Source: Hymenolepis diminuta | Lineage: Eukaryota > Platyhelminthes > Cestoda > Cyclophyllidea > Hymenolepididae | Length of the DNA stretch: 64,000 bases | Reading direction: 5' to 3' | Assembly (NCBI GenBank): GCA_900708905.1 | Contig: CAADRB010000049.1 | Span: forward strand, 468,461-532,460 | Shown: positions 14,701 through 28,287 of the stretch, one piece after another | Position numbering within the stretch: position 1 is the first letter of the stretch | Layout: each line of letters starts with the position of its first letter | Notes under the pieces: model-generated | Seen by the model: only the letters and a program-made list of their open reading frames with translations | The model's database searches: none | Told to the model about the DNA's origin: nothing | Translations under genes and position numbers: made by a program

Positions 14701-17700
14701 ACCTATAGCACTCTTTTATTAATAGAGAGAAAAAAATATGGTAAGTTGTCGAGTACCGCACCGTTATAGTATTCACTATCATCGTAAATATTTAATGCAG
14801 TACTTTTAATTAGCATAACGGACAAGGAACGCGCTACACTTAATAGTGGATCTTTTTATAAAACGATGCAAGTAAAGTTGATTAGATCTTCGATATTGCT
14901 GTCGTTAAATTTTTTAAGTGTTTTCTCCCTATCGGAGACAGGATTTCATTAAAATTACCTTAACAATTAAAATACTTTGAGCAAAAACACTTTTGCTCGC
15001 TCTATGGGGCTTTTATTTGTTTGAGTTACTGAATCTTTTGTCATAATTGTTTAAATTATGCGTTCGCGTCTAAAAAAGACTATTCATACATGACAGTTAC
15101 ACGAAGTCCAAACAATTTCCTACTTATAAAGGTAGTAATACCCTCCAGATACAAGTATAATCCCTATTGTAAGCACCAACTAAAGTAAGAGACCGGTTAT
15201 TTGTAAAGTAAGTAATAAATTTATCAATTAGGAGGGAGACTGCAAAGATTTATACTAGTAGATAGGAATGAGAATTATAAAAGTAGGGAAGGAATTTGTT
15301 CTTACTTTCATGCCGGCTTTCGAATACCTATAAATGCTAAATATTAACTTTCTTCGGAGTTGGTTTAATGTGCTCCTCCTCAAATATATTTGGAAAGATA
15401 AACTAATTTCGGTCTCAATACACCAAGGACAATATTGGCGTTGTTTAAATCAGAATTGAACACTCACTAATAGAGCACTTGAGCATAATATATTAATACC
15501 TTCCATTTTCACTTAGAGCCCTCGAGCCGAAGTTATTAGCTTATTAGAATGCCATAGATTCATTTTGAATACAAAAATAGTAATTTGAAATGACTACCGG
15601 ACCATTTTAATCTTTTTGAAAAAATATAGTCCATATAGATATAGCACATTCGTTAACGTCATTAAAAGTCCTCTTTCATCTTTCGTAGGTGGCATGATGC
15701 GTCCACTAAATAGAGTCTTTGTTTAAATGACTCATAAAACCGTCTGCGTCTGTCAATGAATCAGGTTGTACTTTCACGCACGAGCATAGGAATGCATTGC
15801 AGTGGTGAATGCATTTCATGGTCTTCTAATTTCTCTAATCCTCATCAGTTTACAATTAAGCATTGCTTTATCTAAAGGTAAAGGTAAAGCAGAGACCAAG
15901 ATATAGAGGGGATATAATCGATTTAGAAAATTCATGATAATATGGGTTTCCTTTCCATCCCAAAATCCGCAGTCTAAGAAACTTGTATTGTAACTATTCA
16001 GAACTCCAGATAATCAGAGGATTTGAAAAAATTGCGATGAGATATCCATTGATCAGAAAATTAAAAAACGAAATCTCCAAATTGACGATCGTCGTGTATT
16101 TTAACTGCTAGCGTAAAGTATTTAATCATTAAATATGTCCCGCTATTTTGGCGTTGATTCGTATTGTTTAGAAACTGGGTTATATTTATTTGGATCATAT
16201 AATTTAAATCGAGTAAGGGAATGACTCACAAATGTGGTCTTGTCACGCATTTCATTTTTGTACATTTTAAAGTACTAAAATTTTGAAAAGAACTCAAAAA
16301 TACTGAAGAGGAATAAAAAGGGCTCGGGTGCAAAATGTTTAATAACAGGGTTTCAGGCTTGCGACCAAATTCACCTTGAAATGCCGATTACATAATTGCG
16401 GATATTTTTAGAACATCAAGCGATATGGATCATCCAAATAAGCTCTTACAGGGATCCACTATATGAAAAACACCTCCATAAGCGGTACTCAGATTCAAAT
16501 GGCTCTATTAATGTATTTAATACAAATAAATGCTGAAACTGATTTCTACTATCTTAATTTTTCCTATTTATTTAAAGTAATTATTATTAAAGAAATGATT
16601 TATTACAATTCATATTTAAGTTATACAGTATATTTAATTTCCAAGTCAGAGTTCATGACTTCTATCGAAATAATTGACCTCATTGATCTCTAGCATTAAA
16701 TCATATTTTTTTCATTAAGATATGATTTTTCCTAAATGGTTCAAACATCATAAAGGAGGATAATTGTCCGAATGAAGTGTCATCTTGGATTCTTTGGTAA
16801 TAAATGCCACCGAAGAAGTTAGAAGTGTGATTGTCGCTTCTTATGAATATTCAAAAGAACTAAGTAAAATTTGATGGCGGATGACATTGGTTCGACGATA
16901 GATTGCAATAGTTAGAGGAATGATCAAAAATAAGTGAACCCGGTCGATCTAAAATGTATTTTGAACACAATTTCGCAATTAGGCAAATAAGATCATAAAA
17001 TATTATCAAATGTATCCCAGTTTAATCTTCGAAAATGTGAATAATAACTGGCTAGTAACATCCACTGATTAGTAATCCAGTGACTATTTCAAATAAACGT
17101 TGATGTCTATTTATGCATTAAAAATTAATAAATACTGAATAACTGTATAAATACTATACGCTAAAAAAACTGATTTTCTAAGATGATTACATTGTCTTGA
17201 ATGTGGCTTTTCATATATTTTTCTTTTACCCAGTCATTTGTCTGAGTGATTTACACTTTTATCATTTTGTTAAACGCCTGAGTAAATACTGTACTCTTTA
17301 AATAAACCTGTGAAGCTATGAACCTCGAAAAATGGAGGCACAATACGCAAATTCGTAATGAGATTATTCTGTCGCAGATGAAATAAAGTCAATTACATTT
17401 TTGCTAAACTTGTGATTAAAGTACAACTCTATAAGAGAATGACTCATAGGACTCATCTACTCAACATCCGAAAACCGGAGTTATTAACAGTTTTGAACTT
17501 ATGTTGGCCATTCAATTGAAAAATATCCTTTTTATGTTTTACCTATTGAGTTACAAATTATTCGTTTCAACTCGAATATTCTTATTCTTCCGACAATTCA
17601 CTGATTTATGCATGACAAATGTTTTGTATTTTGGACAAATTAGGATTTTGCATATCAGTTGAGCTATGATTCAGCAATAATTATGTGATTTCTGGCAATG

Positions 17701-20024
17701 ATCTAGAAATATCCAAAATTAGTCACTGCATCTGACATACACCTACATAATGAACGAACAAACGAACATGTTGCGGCTTAAATGCCAGCGGTATGCGTCT
17801 CGGTTCACGTTCTTTCCCGATTATAAAAATAGTTCAGGAAACAAAAGGCCTACATTCTCATTAAAATGATAAATAAACTATTCTTATATTTTTGGAACCT
17901 CTTTATCAACTGATCAATTTTTGATTTTAACACTTTCTCGACAGCCATATGCAGCCACTTTTCATCAGCCTTTTCAAAAACGAAACTTTCTGTGATAATT
18001 AATTTGAGTTGGGAAGATATGTTGATCAATGCATGAAAGAAATATACCACTTATAAATATTAACCGAGGAACTTTCTAAAACAAGTAAAAATCAAGCCAA
18101 GTAGGATGAAGGCAGAAAATGAAACTGTACGGATACCCACTTTAAAAAAATGGATTTCGAATATATTATACTAATTACAAGGTAATGAAACTACTCGATC
18201 TGGTTTACTTCATAGAATTAAAAGTGATCAATTAATTTGACACGGTGATATTTACCTTTCAAAGTTGCATTTGTTTTAGAGAGATGAAAGTTAACAAATT
18301 TGTCTTAAGAAGTAAAGATTTCCCAGAGATTTGTGCTGTAATAGGTGCCTCTGTGTATCAAAGTTATTCAAAGCCTACAAATTTTCAGGAGTTATTTGCA
18401 AAAAACCAAGCTCTTACTATTTTAATATCATCTAACTAAGAGTAATTGAGAGAACAAAAGGGATTTGTGGAAGTACCTTGTACTTAAACTCACACACGTC
18501 AGCACGCCAGGAGCCAATCCGAAAATCTTCTCATTCAAGTGATATCTCAGGATCAACAGCTGTGAAAAATTTTGCAGTAGTTTACTTGAAATTTGCTTTG
18601 AAGATTTCACTTTTCTATATTATAACCTTTAATTACTCTGTATACAATTTCATCACCCCTCAGCTGCCCTTTATTAAAGCTACAGCTACTCCGACTCAAG
18701 GAGGAGGTAAAGAGAAGGCTTAATGCCCAAACGACGATCTATTAACAAAATTAATGGACCCATCCATTTCGGCTTGAATTTGTGATGAATGACTGACCGC
18801 CTGGTTGGCCGATAACTACAGCGACGGCTTCTCCGCAGGTGATCTTACACATCCAATATTCGATAATCGAGTGGATGATAGATGAAGCTTGCGAGTTTCT
18901 CTTGTGTACAACAAAAATATTTGATCAGGCGGGTAAAAATATTAAACAAATAAATACAATTACTATTTCTTTAGAAAGCTCGCTGTACTTATTATACCCT
19001 CACTCTTACTATTCTAACATTATCTAATCTGTGTATTAGAGGGGAGACAAGATACTAAGGAAGCACCCTGTATTAATACTCGCGCACGCGAGCCCGGAAG
19101 AACCAACACCAATAACATTTCAAGGTCAATAGGCTTAATAGGTATTGCAGTGCTTTATAGAGATAGATCGTTGTTTAAAAACTGGATGTAATTTTGTTAA
19201 TCTCAGGGCGAAATTAATGTCCTTTGTTTGAATTTGCTCTACATTTTGTTGCGTTTGTTTGAAAATACAATAAATACGTGAAAATCCAGAAAAGATGAAA
19301 ATTAATTTAGATGAAAATGAAGGCAAAGTCCCTTGGAAGACCCGTCTAAGTATTACAGTACAGATCATTTCAATAAAAATTCATGTCTGTGTACAAATAC
19401 CATGAAAAATGGGCCTTCAGACAAGATGTCAGTTTGTTATTCTTTAATCACTAATGTAATGTCAATTACGAATCTCATGGGAATGTGTGTTCTGAAAATT
19501 TATGTAAAAATATTGCTTGCTAACACATATGTGTAACCACGTTAACAAAATGAGAATTTCCTGCATTGACAACCGCCCATTTACCAATAGAGATACAAGT
19601 CATCCATGGCACATAGGCAGTACTAATTGTAACGACACAATTTCAAGAAAGTGCAGCGACCAAAACAATCTTGACGATACCCGGTAAGATGGTCGACATA
19701 TTCTACTCCTCTGATTGAAGATTAGACATGTACTGTAATTTATATGGCGTTAGATGTAAAAATTAAACACAATTTACAACTTATAGATCATTCTCGGGAA
19801 TTATAGATATTTTTTGACTGATCGGTACTGGTCTTCAATAGACGTCTTTAAGGCAAATGCCTGTTCGCCCCATTTTTTTACAAAGTGTCGACAGCTGAAT
19901 GCCCAAATTTTTTTTCACTATCTTGCTTACATCTCTTGCTTTTCCAGAATTGTCACAACAGTCTTAAGTGTGAAAGAAATAGCCTTAACTGGCTTTAAAA
20001 TTGTATGATTATTGATGAGTAGAA

Positions 20025-20055
20025 TAATATATATATATATAATGAGAGAGAGAAA
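20025..20055. repeat. AT then GA microsatellite
   Basis: An AT dinucleotide run passes directly into a GA dinucleotide run, a compound microsatellite in non-coding DNA. Confidence 0.75.
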
Positions 20056-23000
20056 AAGCTCTGGCTGGAATTGAATTGGGTATTGTATTCTTGAAAATAA
20101 TGTCTGTGGTAAATAGTGGTAGATACTCATTTAAATATCCCATAGTTTAGGTGGTGCTCCCATTCACATTTGGAAAACTGCTTGTATCGATAATATGGAA
20201 GTTCTAAGTTGTTATAACAATCGAATAAACGAGCTAAATATCATTTACTCTGATAAGAAGTAATTTTTTTTTTATATAGGCTATCACACAAAACATAATA
20301 AAATAAGTATTTCATCAGACGATAAAGTAAAGGAGTTAAGTTAGTTCATAAATTTAATAAAATTTAATAATTTCAAGCGCCGTTAAAATTATCAGAACAA
20401 CTGTGGTCCCATAAATAAAGATCATCCGAAAATATACCCCAGAAGCTCCCGTTTCATTGGACTACACCGAAATACATGTTAGAACACGTGATTAAGTTTG
20501 TCGATCTAATAGAGTATTCATCAAAATTTTGACTCCCGATGAACGAGGCAGACGTGATATATAGGAAGCACCTATTGTCTGTCCACCCCACCGATGTTAG
20601 CTCAATTATTGGCAGGGTTGAATGAGACGTGGACTATCATTTTCATTATCCAAATGCGACTTCAAAATGTCTTCAAAATTTCAAAACGCTGTAGAAAATT
20701 TCATAAGTAAAGAAGTTATTGAATGAGCATCGAGTCTTTCACCTTAAGAGCCAGGAATCTAGATCCTTGCAAGGAATTACAGGTAAATGTTTTTCAATGA
20801 TATTAATAGGATATGGAAGTATAGCTATTGATTCGAAGCCAAGTCATGAAGACAATGACGACAAACCCTCGTGTTTTCCATCAGAATATTAATTATGTAG
20901 TGAATAAATAAGCGAGTTTTTATTGCTTAAAAATATGAGAAAGATGTAGTCATTATCAGCTAGTTGCTTGAAGTTATTAAAGGAGAAAACTTACTAAAAT
21001 GTCTTGACCAAATGCTCATTTATATCAGCTGGACCTTAGGGTTAAATACTTAAGAGTGCACAATGTAATACATCAACAAATCAAATAAATAAATTTTCTT
21101 AATTTAATTCACTAGCAAAGGGTAATAAATGAAAAGATTCATGACACTGGTGACTGAGGAAACTGAGATCTAACAACGATCGCTCAAGAGCCAATTAAGT
21201 CGTTTAATCATTTTAATTAAAAGTAAGCCACCTGTGGATGCATGACGGCCCTGTGGGAAAGCTTGAGGTTAGAATTCCCCAGCTTGGAGGAATTAAGTCC
21301 TCCAAGTTCGGAGGTGGGGGCGTAGTCACATATTCTTAAGGTCAAGTAAGTCGCGTCATGGAGATAACTATTGTGGATAGAGAAGAGGAATTTTAATTTG
21401 AGAAAATCTAATATACTCGGCCACTACGCCTTAATGGATTTTTAACTATTTCCTGACGTCTGGTGCTTTCCCAAGATTAAAGCCCTGAAATTAAAAAGCT
21501 GTATATCCTCTAGCTAAATTAGATTTCTTTGCACCAGCAACAATGATTAGGATTTCCAATCAAATATCAATTAACTACTGCTGTTCAAATTACTCATGGT
21601 TTTCGCTTTTCCCTTCACACAGAATAGAACTCATTATAGTACTCAATGGAGCGACTTCGTTAACGACTCTCTTGTCTCGATTTTTTGGTGAATCATCCAC
21701 TTGGCAGCGTGGCATCCATGTAAACGGTTTATAAATTATGCAAACGACGGGCATTTATTACCCCTCTTTGGTGGTATTGACACTCCCACTATAGATTTCA
21801 ATATGTAAATCCCCTCATTCATATTAGGGATTGCCATTGTAATTAGAGAATATTTCTAACCATAAGAGAAGTGTGGCAAAAAATTAAATGGAATGAAACC
21901 TCGATAAGTGAAAAATTTGCATTATTCTATTTTCCAGTTTTATATCTCCTATCGTAATGGTAGTATTTAAAATATATGAAGAAGGAATTTATTAATGACA
22001 ATGTAACCAAGATAATTATTATGAATTTAAAAAAGAACATCTCTATAGAATTATTTCATTCCAAGCGTTCCAAAGGCAGCAATATTTTATACTACTTAAT
22101 GAATTTCTGCTAATAATCACTATTTCCATGTTTAGCACTTGAAGTGTAGTCATTAATCTTATACCACTCTCAATTTAATTCTCACTCGACATTCTGAGTC
22201 AGAATTAACTACCGATTTAATTAGTAGTATATTAGTCAAGTGAATGAGATTGGTCAAAAAATTAGTAACTGTAACTTGCACAAAATAACCAATGGAAAGC
22301 TTTCATTTTTCTCATTGATCCCATGGGGATGAAAGGTTATATTGTTCATGGGACGATTCAGATAGAGTCAGAGATTACTCAAAGGTATGATTCACCTTGC
22401 TTATTTGGTTTCTGACTAATCTGATTACATACATCATTCGGTTGACGTAACTTCATCTAATCATCACCGTATCCTACCATCGATATTGCAGACGATTTTA
22501 AATAGGAGAATAATCATATTTTGTGATTTTTCCCCCCAAATTTAAGAAACTGATTTTAATTAAATGAAGAGTCATTTTCTGTAATTTCATTTTAATGTGA
22601 AAGATGACTCTCTATGAAATTACTCTTTATTCGCATTTTACATGAAAATACTCTGCTTTTTCGTCCACAAAGTCGCAGTGATGTCCTTATGTCCTTAAGA
22701 CTCAAAACTCCTATCTGTAATGTCTAAACGCGTTTATCGATTCACCCCCTTTCCATAACCGTCCCGTCAAGTGTCATTTATCGGCTTGTACGCTTCTCTC
22801 TCATCGCCCTCGTTTCTCAGCTCTCTCTCACCTTCTTAAATCCACATCATAGTTTGATCAATACATTTTGGCCCAATCAGCTCTTGGTATTTCCACTCTA
22901 AGATTGTTGTTGCTGTTGCTAGCTACTAGTAATAGTCTTTGTTTCTACAATTAAGATCTCGTTCACTGTTTCCTAAATTGGTAATCTTGATTCTTGTTGG

Positions 23001-24119
23001 CCTCAACAACAGTTGCAACAAATGAAGTTAGGCTTTATTAGTAGTAAAGGAGAAAATCCAGAACAAAACTATTTCATAATTTATCAATCTTCTCCTGTGA
23101 CCGTAACGATATTAAAAATTGGGAGGTGACGAGATTTTGTTCATCTCAGTGAAGTATAATCGAAAATACGGCTTGTCCACTCAGACTTAACTCAGATTTA
23201 ATTTACTTGGATCTTATTAACTTGCCTTGGAGCAATAAGTAAAGCACAAAGCAACTTCATGGGGATAATATGCTGGCGTTTGGTGGGAAAGCGAAATTTG
23301 GACGGCGAATTTAGAAGGGAAATCCATTCCGCGCACTAGAGAACATTAACCATAACTGAAAGGTTAACATAAATAAAAGGGGCATGGTCTATGTAGATCC
23401 TCCGTGTCATCAATTCTTTGTTAATGAAATTGTGTTGAGAAAGCACTGGCGGATCTACAATCATAATTTCAAAGATGACCTACCAGATGATAGACTCCAG
23501 TAGATGGATGCCAAAACGTTTATCTAAAAGGGAATGGCTGAGAAATCAAATGAAATTTCGTCATCCGATTTGCCTCTATAAAAATAAACTTAATCAAACT
23601 TTAAATTATGGAATCTGATAATTTAATAATCCTGAAGCTCAAGTGAAGGAGGGTTCTTCTAATACCATGAATTTCACTCGCACTGTCCTTATTCCATCTT
23701 TTAAATAATTGCTCTTTCTCTACTTACCTGTTTAAATGTTTTCCGTAGCTATATGATATAAATTAGACGAATAAATCTAGAGGGAAAGAAGAAACTTTGG
23801 ACTTGATTCAACTAGCTAAACAGGGAGGTTTTTGGTAGGTGGTATAACTATTTTTGACAATGGAAATTTCCATAGAGCGATATTATATGGATTTTATGAG
23901 GTCAGGTTGTCAATTATTTAATGTTTGATCACTAGCTATAGCTCTCAATTTATTCAACAATCATTTTCATCTCTCAATTAGCTTTCCCAAAATTCTGAAT
24001 TTGATGCAAATAGTGATTTACCTCACGACCTTATCCTTATAAATGCGATCAGCAAACGTTCACTAAAGTACATGGCCTGAAATTATTATGACGAAACGTA
24101 TGTTTTAAGTCGCATTCGT

Positions 24120-24200
24120 AAAGATTACTAACATTTTCGTCTGCGAAATCGCAGATCACGGGTTCGACAACCCGAGAGTGGAGTGACCTCCGCACTAGTT
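24120..24200 (+). repeat. possible tRNA-related SINE fragment
   Basis: A perfect 6-bp hairpin (TCTGCG / CGCAGA) is followed by CACGGGTTCGA and then ACCCGAG, recalling an anticodon arm followed by a B-box and T-arm. The T-arm cannot fold with the normal 5-bp stem and 7-base loop, and no A-box lies at the expected distance upstream, so this is not a functional tRNA. A decayed tRNA-derived SINE is the most economical reading, but only one copy is visible in the window. Confidence 0.2.
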
Positions 24201-24592
24201 AAAATGGTCCAAAGAGAACCTCCAGAATGTCATCTCAAGATGAATGCTGGAAAGTCCTAAAAATTAATACGGCAATTCGTGAACTATAATTTTTAATAAA
24301 ACAATGCATATTTATACGCAAACCTGCTGAGGAGTTATTCATTAAATATTTTTGTCTGCGTTATTTTACGGCCGTCTAGTCTCGCCTGCGCTGACTCATT
24401 CCTGAGTGTTATTTGTGTAATTGCTGATTATATCATCGATGACTACGCCTTAAAAACCAGACGAAAAATACCTCCGTGTGATATAATGCTGTTTAATTTT
24501 AAACATCACAGAGCGTATCAGTGTTACAAGTAAAACATCTCTACTTGGCAGTTATTTTTGAAATGGAAATATCAGTAAAGCAAATATATCAA

Positions 24593-25385
24593 NNNNNNNN
24601 NNNNNNNNNNNNNNNNNNNNNNNNNNNNNNNNNNNNNNNNNNNNNNNNNNNNNNNNNNNNNNNNNNNNNNNNNNNNNNNNNNNNNNNNNNNNNNNNNNNN
24701 NNNNNNNNNNNNNNNNNNNNNNNNNNNNNNNNNNNNNNNNNNNNNNNNNNNNNNNNNNNNNNNNNNNNNNNNNNNNNNNNNNNNNNNNNNNNNNNNNNNN
24801 NNNNNNNNNNNNNNNNNNNNNNNNNNNNNNNNNNNNNNNNNNNNNNNNNNNNNNNNNNNNNNNNNNNNNNNNNNNNNNNNNNNNNNNNNNNNNNNNNNNN
24901 NNNNNNNNNNNNNNNNNNNNNNNNNNNNNNNNNNNNNNNNNNNNNNNNNNNNNNNNNNNNNNNNNNNNNNNNNNNNNNNNNNNNNNNNNNNNNNNNNNNN
25001 NNNNNNNNNNNNNNNNNNNNNNNNNNNNNNNNNNNNNNNNNNNNNNNNNNNNNNNNNNNNNNNNNNNNNNNNNNNNNNNNNNNNNNNNNNNNNNNNNNNN
25101 NNNNNNNNNNNNNNNNNNNNNNNNNNNNNNNNNNNNNNNNNNNNNNNNNNNNNNNNNNNNNNNNNNNNNNNNNNNNNNNNNNNNNNNNNNNNNNNNNNNN
25201 NNNNNNNNNNNNNNNNNNNNNNNNNNNNNNNNNNNNNNNNNNNNNNNNNNNNNNNNNNNNNNNNNNNNNNNNNNNNNNNNNNNNNNNNNNNNNNNNNNNN
25301 NNNNNNNNNNNNNNNNNNNNNNNNNNNNNNNNNNNNNNNNNNNNNNNNNNNNNNNNNNNNNNNNNNNNNNNNNNNNNNNNNNNNN
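24593..25385. other. assembly gap (N run)
   Basis: 793 consecutive N. The open frame that appears to cross it is an artefact of unknown bases. The 13 bases ending at the left edge (GCAAATATATCAA) recur in direct orientation just beyond the right arm of the inverted repeat near 28340, which hints that the unresolved sequence is repeat-related. Confidence 0.99.
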
Positions 25386-25654
25386 ATTGAGGACGGTATT
25401 CAGGAATATTTCTTTGTTAATTTAATATTATTGGAGGTTTGGGATTCGTTTTCTAAAGCAAGAAATTTGGCTTAATTACTCATTTTAACCATTTATTCGC
25501 TGTTTTCATCTTCAGCAAATGAATGACAAAAATTTCGTCTGGCATAGTGGAGTATTAGTGATATCTAACCTTGCTCCAGTCCCAAATAAAGCTACTTTTA
25601 GAAGCGAGACGACATTACACTTAGTATCCTATCATAGCACCAACGGTCTTTTGG
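25386..25654. other. unannotated flank between gap and repeat
   Basis: Unique-looking AT-rich DNA between the N run and the left arm of the inverted repeat. No gene or element is recognised. Confidence 0.6.
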
Positions 25655-26195
25655 GCAAAACTGAAACCAATCTGATTTATCATGATCGATAATTAATTAA
25701 CATGCCAGTTGATTGACAGACAAAATGAGTAATTGCATTTCTGATATCCTTCGCACTTCAACGCCTTAATTCCGTCAATTTCGACAGGTATGGAGACACC
25801 CAAAGCATAACTATCTAAGGGTAAAATTTTATAACCTCATTAGCCTCCAAAATAGTCACAAATCTCAGAACTCAATAATGACGCGTAATTGCCTTAATGG
25901 CAGGCTTTACTACAAAATGTGATTTAATTTTTCTCGGATAAAAATTATTCATTTTTATTCAACAATGAGAGGTCACTTTGCTGTCTCGAGTTTCTATTCC
26001 GGTTGAGAAATTAAACTTTCTTGTAGATTGCGCCTTGTAAAGCATTTGTTCATATCCATCTACTGATTAATATAATTTGACAAACTTACAAAGCAGAAAC
26101 CTTAATTTCTGTTGCTATGATCTATGTACCTGCAAGATATTTCTAGGCTATAGTTGACTCAGACCATGAGGAAGAAGACTGAAGTGTATTCATTA
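25655..26195 (+). repeat. left arm of 541-bp inverted repeat
   Basis: This segment is the reverse complement of 27747-28287. I compared the arms base by base: paired coordinates always sum to 53942, so there are no insertions or deletions, and only one mismatch was found (C at 25672 against the base at 28270). The outer end begins GCAAAACTGAAACC and the inner end finishes with GTGTATTCATTA. No target-site duplication is evident outside the arms, and no transposase is recognised inside or beside them. It may be the terminal repeat of a non-autonomous foldback-type element, a recent inverted duplication, or an assembly artefact, given the adjacent gap. Confidence 0.95.
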
Positions 26196-27746
26196 GATCG
26201 CCAAAGAGAAATAAGTCTCATCATTAATATGAATAGTTGAAGGTCAATCCACCGACACACAGATGACATTTTATAGCCTTACTGACTGTCAAGAGGCCAG
26301 GAACATCAATATGTGTATGCCCGCATATTGATAAAAATGGTGAGCTACCTAATGACTACCTGTCGAATCTGAATTGTTCATCCCGAGACAAAGTATTGAT
26401 TCTGCAATGTTCTCTCATAAAGAATTTTGGAAGTATATATCTAGTCAATTAATACATTTTGGTATGTATTTATAACAAACATTTATAACAAACAATCTAG
26501 CAAAACTGCGAAGAGAAATTATGTTAATATTTTAATTTATTTCGAAGGTGAATGTCCTTTCAATGCACTTTGAATATCTGAGTTCAATCGTTCAATGTAA
26601 GATGCGATAACATAACCATTTATAAGATCCAATTTATTTAAATCCTTTAACATCAACACTGCTCGTCGATTCAAATCCTGCTTTTTTCGTATAAATATTT
26701 ATACCCTAGATCCACTAATTCCGATTTAAGTCTTGGCACAGATTTTGTTTCTTTGGCCTTAGCTAAATGTACTTTTGATAAAAACTGATCTTGGCCTGAA
26801 TCTGAGACACTCTATCGGGTGAATCACCGTGTCCATAGTCGGGTTAAATTGTTTTCTTTATTGTGTTAGTGACGTTAAAATTTAAAAAATTAAGGAAATG
26901 AAATCATTTTCTTTTGCACTAGGGTATATCGCTGATCTAGAATGTACGCGAATCTTTGGCCTGTTGAATACTTATGAAAATATGTACAAAAGCAAAAGAA
27001 GATATTTCGTAAAAGATGGTCACTCGATTCATTTTCATGCACATTTAAATAGGCTAACTTACCGCCCCCTTCCAGATCTAGACTGAAAGTTGAGAATTTG
27101 AAGCAAAGACAATTTTTAATAATTAAATTCCATTTTGCATCAAAGTGTCAGAAGAAAAGAATCACATTTACTTCAAAAATATTTGCGAATTCCTTTTTAG
27201 TCACTATTTCTTAGCTTTTATCAATAGGACATTCATCTCAATATAATGTAATTTATTTCGTTCATAAAGTGGTATTCTTTCTCATGTAGCAAGTTTTCTC
27301 ATCGATTTCAACTCAAACAGATTTCATTTATGTGTGCCTCCTTACTACTGACACTGAAAAGTAGTGTATTATCATCAGTCCGACCATGTTTGGGCCTTCT
27401 AATATTTGCTACCATCCACAATGATAATGTAGTTCTAAGGCGTTGTTTATACATATTTCATGTTGACATAAATGCTCAACATTCCAAAGAATTCGAACAA
27501 TGAAATGATTATGTGAAAGATATATGTAAGCGGAGCAACCGCCAAATGGGGTCGGAAGATTATTGAGGATTTGAAGTATTTTTGACTGTCATTTGTTAGA
27601 ATTAATATTGAGTTAAATCATGCACATTTTACATATTTTGGACTCGAGTGGTGCCAAATGTTCTTGCGTCTTCTGACTCATTCCTCTTAAAAGTACACCC
27701 GATAAGAAAGCCGTGAATCCACGTCCACCCACTTCCCCTGTCGAAT
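26196..27746. other. spacer of the inverted repeat
   Basis: 1551 bp of AT-rich DNA between the two arms. The longest open frame is 62 codons (26898-27086, + strand), resembles nothing I know and looks like chance. No transposase motif, tRNA or tandem repeat is visible. If the arms are terminal repeats of an element, this would be the body of a non-autonomous copy. Confidence 0.7.
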
Positions 27747-28287
27747 TAATGAATACACTTCAGTCTTCTTCCTCATGGTCTGAGTCAACTATAGCCTAGA
27801 AATATCTTGCAGGTACATAGATCATAGCAACAGAAATTAAGGTTTCTGCTTTGTAAGTTTGTCAAATTATATTAATCAGTAGATGGATATGAACAAATGC
27901 TTTACAAGGCGCAATCTACAAGAAAGTTTAATTTCTCAACCGGAATAGAAACTCGAGACAGCAAAGTGACCTCTCATTGTTGAATAAAAATGAATAATTT
28001 TTATCCGAGAAAAATTAAATCACATTTTGTAGTAAAGCCTGCCATTAAGGCAATTACGCGTCATTATTGAGTTCTGAGATTTGTGACTATTTTGGAGGCT
28101 AATGAGGTTATAAAATTTTACCCTTAGATAGTTATGCTTTGGGTGTCTCCATACCTGTCGAAATTGACGGAATTAAGGCGTTGAAGTGCGAAGGATATCA
28201 GAAATGCAATTACTCATTTTGTCTGTCAATCAACTGGCATGTTAATTAATTATCGATCATGATAAATCAAATTGGTTTCAGTTTTGC
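27747..28287 (-). repeat. right arm of 541-bp inverted repeat
   Basis: Reverse complement of 25655-26195 with one substitution in 541 positions and no indels (about 99.8% identity). Similarity stops abruptly at both ends. Identity this high in non-coding AT-rich DNA implies a very recent event, ongoing gene conversion between the arms, or a misassembly. Confidence 0.95.

Larger units (their letters stand above)
1..24592. other. gene desert, AT-rich
   Basis: No exon with recognisable protein similarity was found on either strand. The open frames present are short (about 60-95 codons), AT-rich in composition, often overlap one another in different frames, and lack convincing splice sites or homologous neighbours. 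Visible contents are simple repeats, a few GC-richer patches (for example around 6340-6410, 9600-9640, 18700-18840 and 24140-24200) and a pair of diverged repeats near 18470 and 19058. It could be intergenic DNA or a very large intron of a gene whose exons lie outside the window; the sequence alone does not decide. Confidence 0.55.

Noticed and set aside
24150..24170. Functional tRNA gene
   Set aside because: The T-arm cannot form a 5-bp stem with a 7-base loop, and no A-box or acceptor stem is present.
24521..25390. Apparent 289-codon open frame
   Set aside because: Almost all of it is the N run; only 24 codons are real sequence.
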